Of a stretch of DNA of 64,000 nucleotides, positions 34,335 to 45,745 are shown piece by piece. Location of the stretch: NCBI GenBank assembly GCA_949752795.1, contig OX457064.1:105129454-105193453 (forward strand), given 5' to 3'. The translations under genes were made by a program, and so were the position numbers. Within the stretch, counting starts at the first letter, position 1, and each line of letters opens with the position of its first letter. A model generated the notes under the pieces. That model was not told where the DNA came from and searched no databases. It saw only the letters and a list, made by a program, of their open reading frames with translations. This stretch comes from Hyperoodon ampullatus (lineage: Eukaryota > Chordata > Mammalia > Artiodactyla > Ziphiidae).

Positions 34335-34405
34335 TAACCCCAGAACCTACCCTAAGTGCTCGGCGTAGAGTTGGTACTCACAAAACATGTCTTGAATGAA
34401 TCTAT
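34335..34405 (+). mobile_element. L2 LINE 3' end fragment
   Basis: Contains cccagaacctaccctaagtg, a ctcggcgtagagttggtact-like block, and aacatgtcttgaatgaatc, which matches the L2 terminus. Confidence 0.5.
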
Positions 34406-34776
34406 TACAGGACCGTAGTAGGAGTGAGCGTGACGAACTCTGAGTCTGACCATCTGCCTAGGGCTTCTCTCTAATGGGGGCACTGAGATGTTTGGGGAGG
34501 GGGGCATCTGTAGATATATCCCTCAGTACCCAGAACACTGCTTAGTACTGCTCTGAAATACCTGCTCTCTCTGTATACGATTAAGTGGATAAGGACCAAA
34601 TCTCTATTTCTCTGAATAGATGCAGCCAACCTAGCATTCAGCATTTACACTTTATCAGGAATTATGGCTAGAAAGCCCTGTCTCCCCATATTCCAGACAC
34701 ACACCTGCCCCTGGTCAGAACCCAAAACAAGAAGGAAGGACCAGCCGGGCACCATGGGGACCCTCAGCCTTAGGCA
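34406..34776. other. Unassigned sequence
   Basis: Nothing recognised. Confidence 0.45.
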
Positions 34777-34789
34777 GGCTCATCATTTT

Positions 34790-34993
34790 TTTTTTTTTTT
34801 TGCGGTACGCGGGCCCCTCTCTGTTGTGGCCTCTCCTGTTGCGGAGCACAGGCTCCGGACACGCAGGCCCAGCGGCCATGGCTCACGGGCCCAGCCGCTC
34901 CGCGGCATGTGGGATCTTCCCCGACCAGGGCACAAACCCGTGTCCCCTGCATCGGCAGGCGGACTCTCAACCACTGCGCCACCAGGGAAGCCC
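34790..34993 (-). mobile_element. Short cetacean CHR SINE
   Basis: Reverse-strand full-length copy with T tail at the left and caccagggaagccc at the right. It is flanked by an exact target duplication, ggctcatcatttt, at 34777-34789 and 34994-35006. Confidence 0.94.
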
Positions 34994-35243
34994 GGCTCAT
35001 CATTTTGAGCTGAGACAAATCAGTGTCTGTCTTTTCCAGAGCAGAATCTGATCTTTGATTTAGCCCAGGTGAAGTAGGAAGAGGAAAACAGGGCCATAGG
35101 GAGAGCACCTCCAGTTTTTCACCAGGGAGGCTGCTTTGGGGACATTTGCTGACACCCAAGTCTTCCCTCTGCCCCCGTCGGCTTATCGCGGGGCCTCTCC
35201 GCTCCCCTCTGAGCCTTAGAGGCTGAGGATGGCGTGTGCGTCT

Positions 35244-35300
35244 ATTGGTTGCTTTGTGCTGAGCAGAGGACGCTGTGGTTGTTGGAAAGCAGCTTTAAAA
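35244..35300 (+). promoter_or_regulatory. Candidate core promoter (CCAAT and TATA-like)
   Basis: An inverted CCAAT box, attggt (35244-35249), is followed about 45 bp later by a TATA-like tttaaaa (35294-35300). That would place transcription start near 35325-35330, about 105 bp before the ATG listed next. The surrounding 35160-35420 is GC-richer than its flanks and repeat-free but is not a CpG island. Both motifs are short and could be chance. Confidence 0.3.
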
Positions 35301-35432
35301 GCCAGGGAGCGTCTCTGGTTGCAAGAATCCCTGGGCATCAGCCCTCCTCGCTCTGTTTCACATCAGCCGTGGGAGTCCCACTGACTTCCTGGTGGCTGCA
35401 AAGGGTACACTTCTGACCTGCGACCGGCAGAG

Positions 35433-35483
35433 ATGAACACTTCCAGACTGCCCAGAGTGAGCAGATTAAAACAGTTTTGGAGG
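35433..35483 (+). CDS. Candidate first coding exon, 17 codons, gene unknown
   Basis: An ATG at 35433 (G at -3) opens 17 codons, MNTSRLPRVSRLKQFWR. These end exactly at a strong splice donor, agg|gtgagta, at 35483/35484, which would leave phase 0. A TATA-like element and a CCAAT box lie upstream at plausible distances. The basic, Ser/Arg-rich peptide would suit an alternative N-terminus of a protein whose other exons lie downstream, outside the window. I do not recognise the peptide, so no gene is named. It could equally be non-coding or chance. Confidence 0.3.
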
Positions 35484-36761
35484 GTGAGTAAAAAGACACG
35501 AATCAACTTACTGGGGGAGAAAAAATTTAATTTCTGAAAAGAAAAGGAAAAAGCTAAGCTGCTTTTGGAGATGTGCTGTGAGATGCGTTATCTTCCAAAA
35601 CTCACGTGGGGGAGATTCAACTGTGCATATTTGATGTCTTGCCCAAGGTTTTGAATGTAATTTTAACTAATCTGAGGCAGATGCAATCAGCAGCTAGTTC
35701 AGCGTTGGGTATTTACTCCCAGCAAAAGTTCTCTAGCAAAGGCAGTTTAGCATCTGAGCCGCTGTGTGATGGCTGAGTGTATTTACGGCCACCCGTGTAT
35801 CAAGCGGCATATTCTGATCTTAGCCTCTGGGAATAGTGTCGAATGTGATGGTTAATAGATAAAATCCTGAAAATAAGGTCTGTATGTGTTTCCTTTCCAG
35901 CTATAGAGTCTATCAGAAGCCTTGGGTGACTAGAAAGAGAAAAGCTAAGAAATTTTCGAGCTTTGTATTGCACGATTAAAGCATTAGAAAGTAAAAGGCA
36001 ATTGTAATCACAAACCATTCAAACGTGTGATGTGCATTGTAGACTATGTTTACCATACTCCTGTGTAATGAGACCAGCGACGAGCCAGCCTAATAGCAGA
36101 TGGCTCCTGGAATTCCAACTTTTGCCTCTGCTCACAAAATGATGAAACACCTATGGAAATCATTGCTTTTCTTTTTCGGTTGTCAGAATCTGGATTCAGA
36201 GCAACAAGTAAAGAATTCTTTCCTGAGTACTATGGTAGTGCAGCATGGGATTCAAGGAGATGGGAAACGTTCATTTCTCACGTCAATCTGTCAAAACCCT
36301 TGCGTGTTTAGGACCTAGGAAGGGACAAATGACCCTGAAGGTGATTTTCAATGATCTCTTAATATAAAAGGCAGAGCTGGAATAAAATTGTGGGTAAGTT
36401 TCCATCTGACCCTAACGTTGGTTGATTCCACGATGTTTTGGTGTGTGCTTGTATTAGTACCCTAATAGAAATCACTTTATTAGATGAATAAATAACAGGT
36501 AGTTCGTGCGTCGAATGCACCTCTGACTGTAGGTGAACTGCTCATTGTTCTGTGTGATGCTCTAAGTCATTTGAGAGGGGCCTGGGGTTATAGATGTGCT
36601 TAGTCAATTACTTAGTGAGTCATAATATCTCTTTTTCTGAACTTGGAATCATCAGATAATGTGAGTTTGCCAGTAATTGTGAAATTACTTCTTAAGCAAG
36701 GATCTACATTCAACTGAGTAGAATTAAAACAATTCCTTCCCAAATGGAAGCATAGGTACTA
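35484..36761. other. Repeat-free unique sequence
   Basis: About 1.3 kb with no visible repeats, next to the exon candidate. No further exons are recognised. It may be intron or regulatory sequence. Confidence 0.45.
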
Positions 36762-36788
36762 TATATATATATATATTATACACATATA

Positions 36789-36822
<34 letters not shown>
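36762..36822. repeat. Compound (TA)n-(TG)n microsatellite
   Basis: A TA run at about 36762-36777, a mixed ttatacacatatatgcg linker, then about 14 TG units ending near 36820. Confidence 0.95.
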
Positions 36823-36823
<1 letters not shown>

Positions 36824-38299
36824 TTCATCTGAGTAAAGAAGAGCATATTGAAAATATTTAAATGAAACTACAGAAACGCCATATGCTACTCACACAGCCC
36901 TGGGCTGAAGGTCCGACAACCAACCGCTTTCTGGGATTAGTTTCTTGATCTTGGACAAAAGGGCTTAAGGCCCTTCATTTCCCATCTGTAGAGAGAGTGC
37001 TTCCTCCCAGCTCTGAGATTTAATCTGAGCACATGGAAAACAGATCACTGTGTGCTCCCAGTTCACCAAAGATCTGTCTAGACTGTGTCTGAGAAAGGCT
37101 GATGGTTGAGTGTCATTTTCTCTGTCACGGACTAAGCTTCATTTTTAGCCATTAGCACCTCCAGTGATCTAAAAACATGACATATGACGCCCCGGAGCTT
37201 CAGATGAACCCCTCAGTAAGCTATGTCTGGAACGGAGACCCCAGGGCCCCTTGGCATCCTCTGTGATGCGCACAGACTCTCAAACTAACAGCAGCTACAT
37301 TGGCCCTCTTCACTGGAAGGAGGCCTCAGATCGATATAAAAAGACACCCAGGATTTCACTAGCCAACAACACAGTCCAGATAAGGAAGCACATTCTAAAT
37401 AATCTGAGGACCTCCTTCATTATTTAGGGCTGGGAATTTAAACGGGTGATGTAATTACTCTGTAGTCTCAATTCTGAATTATTTATCCCCCTTTTCATGG
37501 TGATTTTATGCTGAGAACTCCAGACTGCTGTTAATACAATTTTTAAAAATCAGAGATAGATTTGAAAACAGTTTCAAAGAAAGGATTGAGAAGACCCGGA
37601 ATGGTGAGGGGCCTTGCAGCATCACAGGCAAACAGCAAAGCCAATTGTCTGGCTTCTTCCACTCTGCCAGCCTGTCTCACTTCCTGAGTCAGCGCACTCT
37701 CGAGTCGTGGGCTGGATGGAGTACCCTCCCCCCTGCAACCAGTGCCATCACCTGCTCCGGTGGAAACTCCTCCACACGATCCGGGCAAGGAAGGAAGCAT
37801 GTCTGTGGTGGTCTGCAGTCAGTGTCCATGGCAGTCTTCCCATGACTTATGTAGCTTCTGTGTATTTGTATTTTGTTATTGGTAGCAAGCAGAAGTAAGA
37901 AGGAGGTTGTTTAAACAAACCCAGGACTGGTCCACCTGCAGTAGTCGGAAACAGAAAGGTTTTTAGAATCACTGCTTTAAATGGCTCTGCTATGTAGACT
38001 GCATGCATGCACTAGCCAAACGACAATTTGGTTTCACCCAGAAAATCTGTAAATCCAGTTACTGGATGCCGAGTGAAGGCGTTTGCTTCAACCGATGTTT
38101 GATGACAGACATCTGTGAACCAGGAAAGCTCGTCCAAGTTGACCAGAGGAAGCAAAACAGGTTGTTTGTTTTTTTCCTCTGTAGAGTTTCTATTGTTGGT
38201 GACAGTGACAGAAAACAACCCAAACTTGAACATTTAAGCATAGCCACACTCAAGAGAGGAAGTGCAGTTTCATAGAGCAGTAAGTAGGATGCAAGACAC
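36823..38299. other. Unassigned sequence
   Basis: No gene or repeat is recognised. Confidence 0.45.
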
Positions 38300-38650
38300 C
38301 CTGGTGCAAGCCCATCTTTCCCATGGTTTTGCCCAAAGGGTTGCTTTACCTCCCTATGTGTTAGTTTTCTCACCTATAAAACTGGGAGAAGAGTGTAGAC
38401 CAAATCAGTGTGATTCTCCATATGGGTAGTATAATATAATCTCCCAAAAAGCTTTTTTTTTTAAAAACTGTCTATGCCCAGTCTCTACCCCACTCCAATT
38501 AACTCAGAGTCGCAGTAGGTGGGGCCCATGATGTCAATATATCTTTTCAAGTTCCCCAGGTCATTCTAATGGGCAGCCAGAATCAAGAACCATTTTATCA
38601 TCTGAAGATCCCTTCCAAGCTCTCACATTCTATATACTAAGATTCTAATG
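38300..38650 (+). mobile_element. MIR3-like SINE split by a MER5A
   Basis: The first part (38300-38405) has gctttacctccctatgtgtt and tctcacctataaaactggga. The last part (38600-38650) has gaagatcccttccaagctct, the expected continuation of MIR3. The two parts flank the MER5A listed next, so one ancient SINE has been interrupted. Confidence 0.55.
38406..38595 (+). mobile_element. MER5A-type hAT transposon nested in MIR3
   Basis: Blocks in order: gattctccatatgggtagta, a taaaaactgtctatgcccag-like middle, taactcagagtcgcagtagg, ggggcccatgatgtcaatat, ttcccaggtcatt-like, and an end near caagaacc. The clear order makes the family call fair. Confidence 0.65.
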
Positions 38651-38652
38651 GT

Positions 38653-39004
38653 GGGGCTTCCCTGACGGTGCAGTGGTTAAGAATCCGCCTGCCAATGCAG
38701 GGCACACGGGTTCGAGCCCTGGTCCAGGAAGATCCCACATGCCGCGGAGCAGCTAAGCCCGTGCGCCACAACTACTGAGCCTGCGCTCTAGAGCCCACGA
38801 GCCACAACTACTGAAGCCCACACGCCCTAGAGCCTGTGCTCTGCAACAAGAGAAGCCACCGCAGTGAGAAGCCCGTGCACCGCAACAAAGAGTAGCCCCT
38901 GCTCACCGCAACTAGAGAAAGCCTGTGTGCAGCAACGAAGACCCAACACAGCAAAAAATAAATAAACAAAATAAATTTTTAAAAAAATATATATATTTTT
39001 AAAT
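38653..39004 (+). mobile_element. Long-form CHR SINE
   Basis: Head ggggcttccctgacggtgca, B box ggttcgagccc, repeated ccacaactactgaagccc-like blocks, and an AT-rich tail. It is flanked by an 11-bp target duplication, attctaatggt, at 38642-38652 and 39005-39015. Same structure as the copy at 21.6 kb. Confidence 0.93.
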
Positions 39005-39015
39005 ATTCTAATGGT

Positions 39016-39770
39016 TATTTCTCAAGGTGAAAGCACACGACACAGTTTATATTGTGGTTGTGGTGGTTCTTCTTAATATTCAGGTCATTTTAAGAGACAA
39101 TGAGTTGACAGTGGTGGAGTGAAATTTACAAAGGACTTCAACACACACCCCCGCCCCCACCCCACCCCAAGTGGCTTTTCAGGCTAAAGACTGAATATCC
39201 TTGGTGTGGACAAAGCATCTAATGGCCATCTGAATTTTTAATTCCCTAATGGGATATTTTTGGTCCTAAGAGCAGTGAACTCTAGTTGCAAAAGAATAAA
39301 ACCAGTGACAATAATAATTTTACCCAAAGATAAGCTTGTCTTTGTTGTCACAGAAGTCTAAGCAGGTGTTAGGTATACAGAGATTAAGAAGACACAGTCC
39401 CTGCTTTAATTAATTTACAGTCCAGTGGAGGTGAGTGAAAAAGAAATAGTGGATGTGTGGTTTGGGGGTATCTAAATCTGATGTTGGTTGGCTGTGCAAT
39501 TTTCCGGTCTCAGAAACTTCGCTGACGCATTCAGAACTACAAGGAAGACTGCTCCCCCTCTATCATTTGCCCATTAAAGGTAGTTGAGTTTGGGGGGTAA
39601 ACAGTTTATTATTCTGTCCACATTTCTCTGGGATACACAGATGTCTAATCAGCACACACACCTCCAGATCTATCCCCACAGATACTCTGAAAGCACAAAG
39701 AGCTTATTCTGATGTTCAACAAACATTTATGCATTTAAATATGCAAACCTACATTTATGCATTTCAATAA
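39016..39770. other. Unassigned, one LINE-like stretch
   Basis: 39360-39430 (ggtatacagagattaagaag, cacagtccctgctttaatta) resembles an old LINE-derived motif. No gene is seen. A C/A-rich tract lies near 39143-39168. Confidence 0.45.
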
Positions 39771-39785
39771 AAGAAGAAAATACAG

Positions 39786-39905
39786 GGGCTTCCTTGGTAG
39801 TCCAGTGGTTAGTACTCTGTGCTTTCACTGCCGAGGGCCCCGGGTTTGATCCCTGGTCAGGGAACTAAGACCCCACAAGCCACGCGGCCAAAAAAAAAGA
39901 AGAAG
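39786..39905 (+). mobile_element. CHR-type SINE, minimal copy
   Basis: Head ggggcttccttggtagtcca, B box-like ggtttgatccctggtcaggg, and a short body ending in ccacgcggcc plus A-rich tail. The target duplication aagaagaaaatacag lies at 39771-39785 and 39906-39920. The tail has expanded to a GAA-like run. Confidence 0.92.
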
Positions 39906-40179
39906 AAGAAGAAAATACAGTGGGGTATTTCCTAAGTCATGACACAAGCATGAGCACCAATTTAAAACACTTGTCAATGTTTGATTCTTACCCTGGAAGG
40001 TTTGAGGCCGTTCCTGTGTCATGATATTGAGTCTCTCTGTTTAAGGTTGGCCTCAGTATCTAACTGTCAGTCAAGCTTACTTCAGGTCTCAGAGAGAAAA
40101 TAGTCTGAATTCTCGGGATCTAATTGTAGCTTTGCCTCTAGGGGTTGCGTTTAGTAGGGAAGCCCTTCCCTCTCTGTGC

Positions 40180-40265
40180 ACTTTTGTGTCTTATCTGTGA
40201 TGGGATGGGGTTAGACTAGATTTCCATAGGTCTTTTCCTAATGTCCTGTGATTCTACCTGAAGCA
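40180..40265 (+). mobile_element. MIR3 SINE relic
   Basis: Contains gggttagactagatttccat followed by taatgtcctgtgattctacc, the MIR3 3' block. Confidence 0.5.
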
Positions 40266-40384
40266 TTTTCTTCAGGTTGTTAGGAAGTCAGAAAGACTAT
40301 TTTAAAGCTGGTAATCCAAAGAGGGCGTCAAAGAGGATAGCGATTCCTTCTCCTCCAGGGACTAACCAGTCCACCAACCTACCA

Positions 40385-40645
40385 GTGTAGTTTAGTAGAA
40401 AAGTCATCAGCATTGCAGACAAATCAGAATTTGAATGTGGATTCTTCCACAACCTATCTGTATGATGTGAGGTAGGTGTCAAGCTGTCTGAACCCAAATT
40501 TCCTCCTATGTAAGATGAAGCTGGTAATTAACTAGTGTCATACTCTTAGTGTTTGGGGGTGAAGATTAAATTGGATGATATCTATACAGCACCTGTGAAA
40601 GTACTGGCACATAGTAGGTGCTCAGTTAATGATGTCCAGGATATG
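40385..40645 (+). mobile_element. MIR SINE, fairly complete
   Basis: Runs through most of the MIR consensus order: a gcattgcagacaaatcagaa-like tRNA part, caacctatctgtatgatgtg, tttcctcctatgtaagatga, gaagattaaattggatgata, and tggcacatagtaggtgctca at the end. Confidence 0.8.
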
Positions 40646-42030
40646 ACTCACTGTGGAGGGAGGCTGAGTGCAGTCATCCCAGCAGGATGTTTGCTCCATG
40701 ATGTGGGAGAGGTCCTAGGGTTGCAGTGGTACCTTTGAAGAAGGAAAATATTAATACTACATCCTAGCCTCCCAAGATAGTGGAGTAAATGATACCATGA
40801 CATAGGTTTCCATCAGCCAGTTCTCCTTTCTCCCTTCTCCCGTGCGTCTCTGTGTTGAGACCAATGAAGCTGTCCTTGTATTTGAATTTCTCTTTGCATT
40901 CTGCCTTTTAGTTTAGTGTGTATCTTTCCACACAAACCAGATGAACCGCGTTCAGGTCTTGGAGGAAAAACAAAATAGAATACTTTTGAACCATTCTATT
41001 TCTCAAAGTCTCTAGGATTCATATAACCAATGAAATAGCTGGTTTCACAGCCAGGCATTTGGATGTCAGGTAGACCCAGTCACGGCTCTTTATTTGGCCT
41101 TGAATCCTGTCCCTTTAGAGAAAGTTCTTCTTTTCTTTTTAACCAACACTCAAAAATTATTAATTTGACTCTTTATTCATGAACATTAAAAGCTGGAAGT
41201 TAGTAAATATTTTATGATCCCGAAGCTAAAATGCATATCTGATTGATATTGAGGGACGAAGAATGGAGGGCAGGAAAAAGGCCTCCTCTTTCCAGAACCT
41301 GCAAAATCAATGCAAAGTGGGCTTTCACTAACCTACCGAGTGCGTTCCTAACATTGCCAGGAGCAGGAGGTCTCTGATGGAACGGTGCTGCCTGGAAACA
41401 CTGGCGTGGCCCTTGGGAGGTCTCAGGTAGTTAGAGCACCACACCTCTGCCTGCTCTTGCAGGCGAAGGTGGCTGGAATTCCCAAGGGAGGCAGGCAGAG
41501 CTGGTAGCAACACCATCAATTAATCCTGTAATGTCAGGACTTCAAAGAAATATATAATGGCTCTTCCTTCGCAAAAGGTGATGGGGTTGCTGGGCTGGAA
41601 TGTATTTTTGAAAATCAGAAATTAATCTTGAAATAATCAGCAGATAATTCCTTCTGTCTTTGTATTCATTGCCAGTCTAAAAAGGGCTTCAGTATACATT
41701 TGGTTCATACTGTGTCATTTCTTCTGCAAATATGTTCAGGAACTCAGCTGCAGTGTTGGTTTTCTTTAAAGATTTTTCTCCCTACCCCTCGTGAACCAGA
41801 GCAGCTTCTTTGGGTTTGCTATCGATTAAACGGGTGGATGGACCTTTCTGATGGGCTGAAAGAACGGAAGTAGGATAAATAGGGCCAATTTTTTCCAAAG
41901 GTCTAAAAATCACCTGAGTTCACCTTGTGTGCTGGCAAGAGCTGTGTTACTTCTTGAAGAAAAAAGAGCATCACATAGGCTTTTCATGGGGTGGTCTTTC
42001 AAAGAATTATTCCTAACCAATGAAATCCTT
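40646..42030. other. Unassigned sequence
   Basis: No gene or repeat is recognised. Confidence 0.45.
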
Positions 42031-42045
42031 AAGAAGCCTACACTG

Positions 42046-42232
42046 GGAACTTCCCTGGTGATGCAGTGGATAAGACTCCGCACTCCCAATGCAGGGGGCC
42101 CGGGTTCGATCCCTGGTCAGGGAACTAGATCCCGCATGCCGCAACTAAGAGTTCACGTGCCACAACTAAGGAGCCCGCCTGCCACAACTGAGACCCGGTG
42201 CAACCAAATAAATAAATAAATATTAAAAAAAT
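42046..42232 (+). mobile_element. CHR-type SINE (older form)
   Basis: Head ggaacttccctggtgatgca, B box ggttcgatccctggtcaggg, body gatcccgcatgccgcaacta, tail aaataaataaataaat. The left flank is aagaagcctacactg at 42031-42045. The right flank, aagaagacgcctacactg, ends at 42251: the same target with a small insertion. Confidence 0.92.
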
Positions 42233-42251
42233 GAAGAAGACGCCTACACTG

Positions 42252-42699
42252 CCTTGTGCTCCTGTAGGAACCTAGAAATTTTCTATTTTCAGGCATTTTA
42301 AAAGGAAATATGCTGAATATTTACAAGGGGAAAAAATTCATGTGTGAGATGTGACTTGTCAGAAAATGTGTTTGACAGCTAATAACCAAAAAGCAACTGA
42401 TATGGTTGCAGAGAAACCCAGTGAACAAACTGAGAGACTGGGAAGTCTGTTGATATTTTATTATTAGGCAGTAGTTTGCTGGATGGAGATTCTATGCTTT
42501 GATCGTTGATGCTGTTTTCTGCACATGTCTGAGCCAAGTCACTGATTGGAGAGACGATCGTGTGAGATACAAGCAAACCTGTAAGATTTTAAAGGGTTAC
42601 GATGTAAACATGGTTACCAGCATCTTAATGAAGGGAAGACTGATAATTATCCTTGACAATGAGTAGGAAGAGGAACCCACCTGTGTAGGCACATGGACT
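42252..42699. other. Unassigned sequence
   Basis: Nothing recognised. Confidence 0.45.
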
Positions 42700-42850
42700 T
42701 GGGGTAAATTGAGTGGTTCTTTCATCACCTTCCCTCAGTTGCCTTATCAGTAAAATAGTGATCAGATGATGTATTCCGTAAGATTTTGTGAGAAATGAAT
42801 GAGATTACAAATGTAATGAGCAAGCATGGCGCCTGTCCCTCATTAACAAG
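42700..42850 (+). mobile_element. MIR SINE relic
   Basis: Contains cttccctcagttgccttatc, agtaaaatagtgatcagatg, and a gtgagaaatgaatgagatta-like block. Confidence 0.65.
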
Positions 42851-42956
42851 TGCTGGTTTCTCTTTTCTCCTTCTGTGGACACAAACCCATGTTTAATCTT
42901 TAACTACAGCTTGTAGACCGAGGGTGTATGTGCTAAGTGAGTATCCTTGAATGGAG

Positions 42957-42986
42957 GAGTGGATGGATGGATGGATGGATAGATGC
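42957..42986. repeat. (GATG)n microsatellite
   Basis: About six tetranucleotide units, ggatggatggatggatgg, then one gatagatg variant. Confidence 0.95.
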
Positions 42987-44490
42987 AGCTAACTTACATC
43001 CTATTTATGTCTACATTAAAATTTATGATTGAATATGAATCACTTAGGAATTCATCAAGTCTATTTTTAATCAGTTTGCATGAGCTTCAACCCCACAGCT
43101 GATGCTAACATTACCATATGATCCGAAAACATCAGAAAAGATTCCTTTCCTCTGTTGTTTTTGTTCTTGCCCGGTTCTCTTTGGAGTTATTCACAGTACT
43201 AGGTAGTTTGGCTATTAGCCTTTACCTATAGACGTCATCCATGCATTGTTTGGTGTTTACCTTGGAATTTAAGGTGGCATTTTGGACTAGGAAGGAGACT
43301 ATTTCTACTCTACATGTATTAGTTAGGAAAGGAAGGCAGAAAAAAAACCCATCCATTTAACCTAAGCCTTTTAGGGGCCAAATGTTGGTGGATTTCTGTC
43401 TCTTGATGCTTGAGTGTCTTCTGTCTTAAGCTGCAGGAATGCTGAGAGGGAGGTAAAGACAGATTGAAAGAAGCAGACTTTTAGATCGTGAGACCTTGTC
43501 TTTGCAAAGATTTTAAAAACAAAGTCTTCAGCTGAGTAGGCAGTAATCCTTGAATTTCTTTTTAACATTGGGTTTCCTTTTTTTTTTTCTCTTTCCTTTG
43601 AAATGGTTGATAGCATCATCTATTCCTTTACTAAAACTCTTAATAATTCTTATTTGGTGACCTCACCTACAAACAACAAACTTCTTCTACCTCTAAAACG
43701 CCCAAATTTGATTCCTGCAAAAGCTAGCTAATACCTAGTTACCAATTAATGAATCGAATAGACATTTCAGCTCCTTAACTGTTCCTAGGTACCCAGCATT
43801 GTGTAGGCTCTGCAGGACGAATTCAGGAATTTAGCCTAAGAATGCAGAGCACAGTGTGTGAAGTGCCAGAGACAGACAGGGATAAAGTGCTCTTGAAATA
43901 CCCACACAGGGCCATTCATGTCATCTGGAAGGCAGGGAGCTTGGAGGAAGACCCCAAAGAGGAGATATTTCAATCAGATGTTTAAAAATAAGTAAAGAAG
44001 AAATTCCCATATGGACCAAACGGAGTCCAAGCAGAGAAAACTGCGTGATCCAAGGCATCAAAACATGAACCTTTATAGAAACATATGCAAAGAAGACTGT
44101 TCCCTTCCAGCTAGTGAGTTAGGTGTCCAGTGTGGGAATTGGGGCCCAGGGGTGACTGAATAGACTGAGGACCAGGTAGGGACACATCCATGTCAGGGAG
44201 GGTGAGGAAGTTGAGAGTCACTGAGCTGAGGCCAGGAATTATTTCAAATAGGAAACCTAGAAGTTAAGGCATTTTCTGTTCAGAGTGTTCAGTAAATAAC
44301 ACTTGGAGATAATTCTTCCTATATTTACATATGTTTAGGGGAGCAAACTAGAGGTTCTTAGGCATTTTTGTCTTTTGTGGAACAGCTAACCGACTCTGCG
44401 GATGGATCGCAGGAGCTGTCGTTCGTGGCTATTTCCGTGTAAATTTCAATACCAGATCGAAAATGTTGGGATGACTTTGCTATAAATCAA
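42987..44490. other. Unassigned sequence
   Basis: No gene is recognised. A T run lies at about 43578-43588, and weak LINE-like wording at 43780-43900 is not enough for a call. Confidence 0.45.
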
Positions 44491-44509
44491 AAGTACCTTA
44501 TACTTTGAG

Positions 44510-44720
44510 GGCTTCCCTGGTGGCGCAGTGGTTGAGAGTCCGCCTGCCGATGCAGGGGACACGGGTTCGTGCCCCGGTCCGGGAAGATCCCACGTGCCCC
44601 AGAGCGGCTGGGCCCGTGAGCCACGGCCGCTGGGCCTGTGTGTCTGGAGCCTGTGCTACGCAACGGGAGAGGCCACAACAGTGTGAGGCCCGTGTACTGC
44701 AAAAAAAAAAAAAAAAAAAA
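44510..44720 (+). mobile_element. Short cetacean CHR SINE, sharp flanks
   Basis: Full-length short form with a pure A tail of about 20. It is flanked by a perfect 19-bp target duplication, aagtaccttatactttgag, at 44491-44509 and 44721-44739. The long perfect duplication and intact tail make it one of the younger insertions in the window. Confidence 0.95.
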
Positions 44721-44739
44721 AAGTACCTTATACTTTGAG

Positions 44740-45269
44740 ACTCCCTTCAGGTCTGTTACTGAGCATTAACTGTGTGTGCAGACACGTGCTAGAAATCTTG
44801 GGGGTGATGGAAGAAACGAGAAAAATTAGCATTCATGTGTGCGATAAATAGACTCCTAATTTACATACCATTTTTTATATATTTGCCATTTGATATTATG
44901 CTCTCTTGTATTTTTCACGGAGAAGGAAGAGTTGGATATTTGTTGGAGCCGTATTTGGGTAAAATTTAAATAGAGGCACTAAGTTCTGACTGAAACCTTG
45001 AATGGTGGGTAGCATTTTAATAAACGGAGAAATTTGGTTGAGGGCGTATGAGGAACCGGGTTGAATGGAGGAACAGGAAAGCCTAAGTCTGGGAACGGTA
45101 CAACAGAAACAAAAGATGCAAGGTACATGTCAGCAAGATGGCCAACCCCTTGGAACTGCTGGGCTGAGCCATGAGTATGGGAGATCTTCAAACCCCTTAT
45201 TCTTCTTACTGATGCTCTCGCCTACTTGATGTCTCCCTTTACAATGGGAGGACATCCCCACGGGCACAA
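44740..45269. other. Unassigned sequence
   Basis: Nothing recognised. Confidence 0.45.
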
Positions 45270-45745
45270 AGCCTCCATGACTGGGGTTGTCCGCTGAAAA
45301 ATAAGCGCACAATGTGAGAGTTGTGAGTTGTTTTATTTGGGGCAAAATGAGGACTGGAGCCCGGGAGACAGCATTTCAGATAGCTCTGAGAAACTGCTCC
45401 AAAGAGGCAGGGCGGAAGGTCAGTATAGATGTGATTTTAGTGAAGGTACATGCAGTCAAGCACTAGCTGGTTACTGCTGGTCATGAGGAGCAGACGTCAC
45501 CATGAAGGATTTTGTGCTTTTCTAGATACGAGGAGATGCAAGAATTGGGCTCATAAAATCTTCTGAAAATATCTAACTATCTGAAGGCCTGTTCTGCCAG
45601 TTTTTCCCAGAGCACAGAGGGCCTCCTTCCTGATCTCCACTCTGAGCTCCTTTCAGGGGGTGTGGAAGGTCAGTGGCTGCAGCAGCTAGTGACAATCCTT
45701 ATAAAGGCAGGTGGCAGGTGCCAATTTGTAGTGGGCAGGGTTACC
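45270..45745 (-). mobile_element. Endogenous retroviral LTR, solo
   Basis: Read on the minus strand, a TATA-like ctttataagg (near 45700) and a long GC-moderate region precede the polyadenylation signal in ccccaaataaaacaactcac. A U5-like tctcacattgtgcgcttatt follows. The arrangement is that of U3-R-U5. No gag, pol or env coding sequence flanks it. The exact family is unknown to me; similar LTRs occur in artiodactyls. Confidence 0.65.

Noticed and set aside
32727..34337. Two similar open frames starting MPRGGEPKIFGNQHYPHAM
   Set aside because: They are the two copies of the 330-bp duplication. The similarity reflects DNA duplication, with changes spread over all codon positions, and no longer protein is formed.
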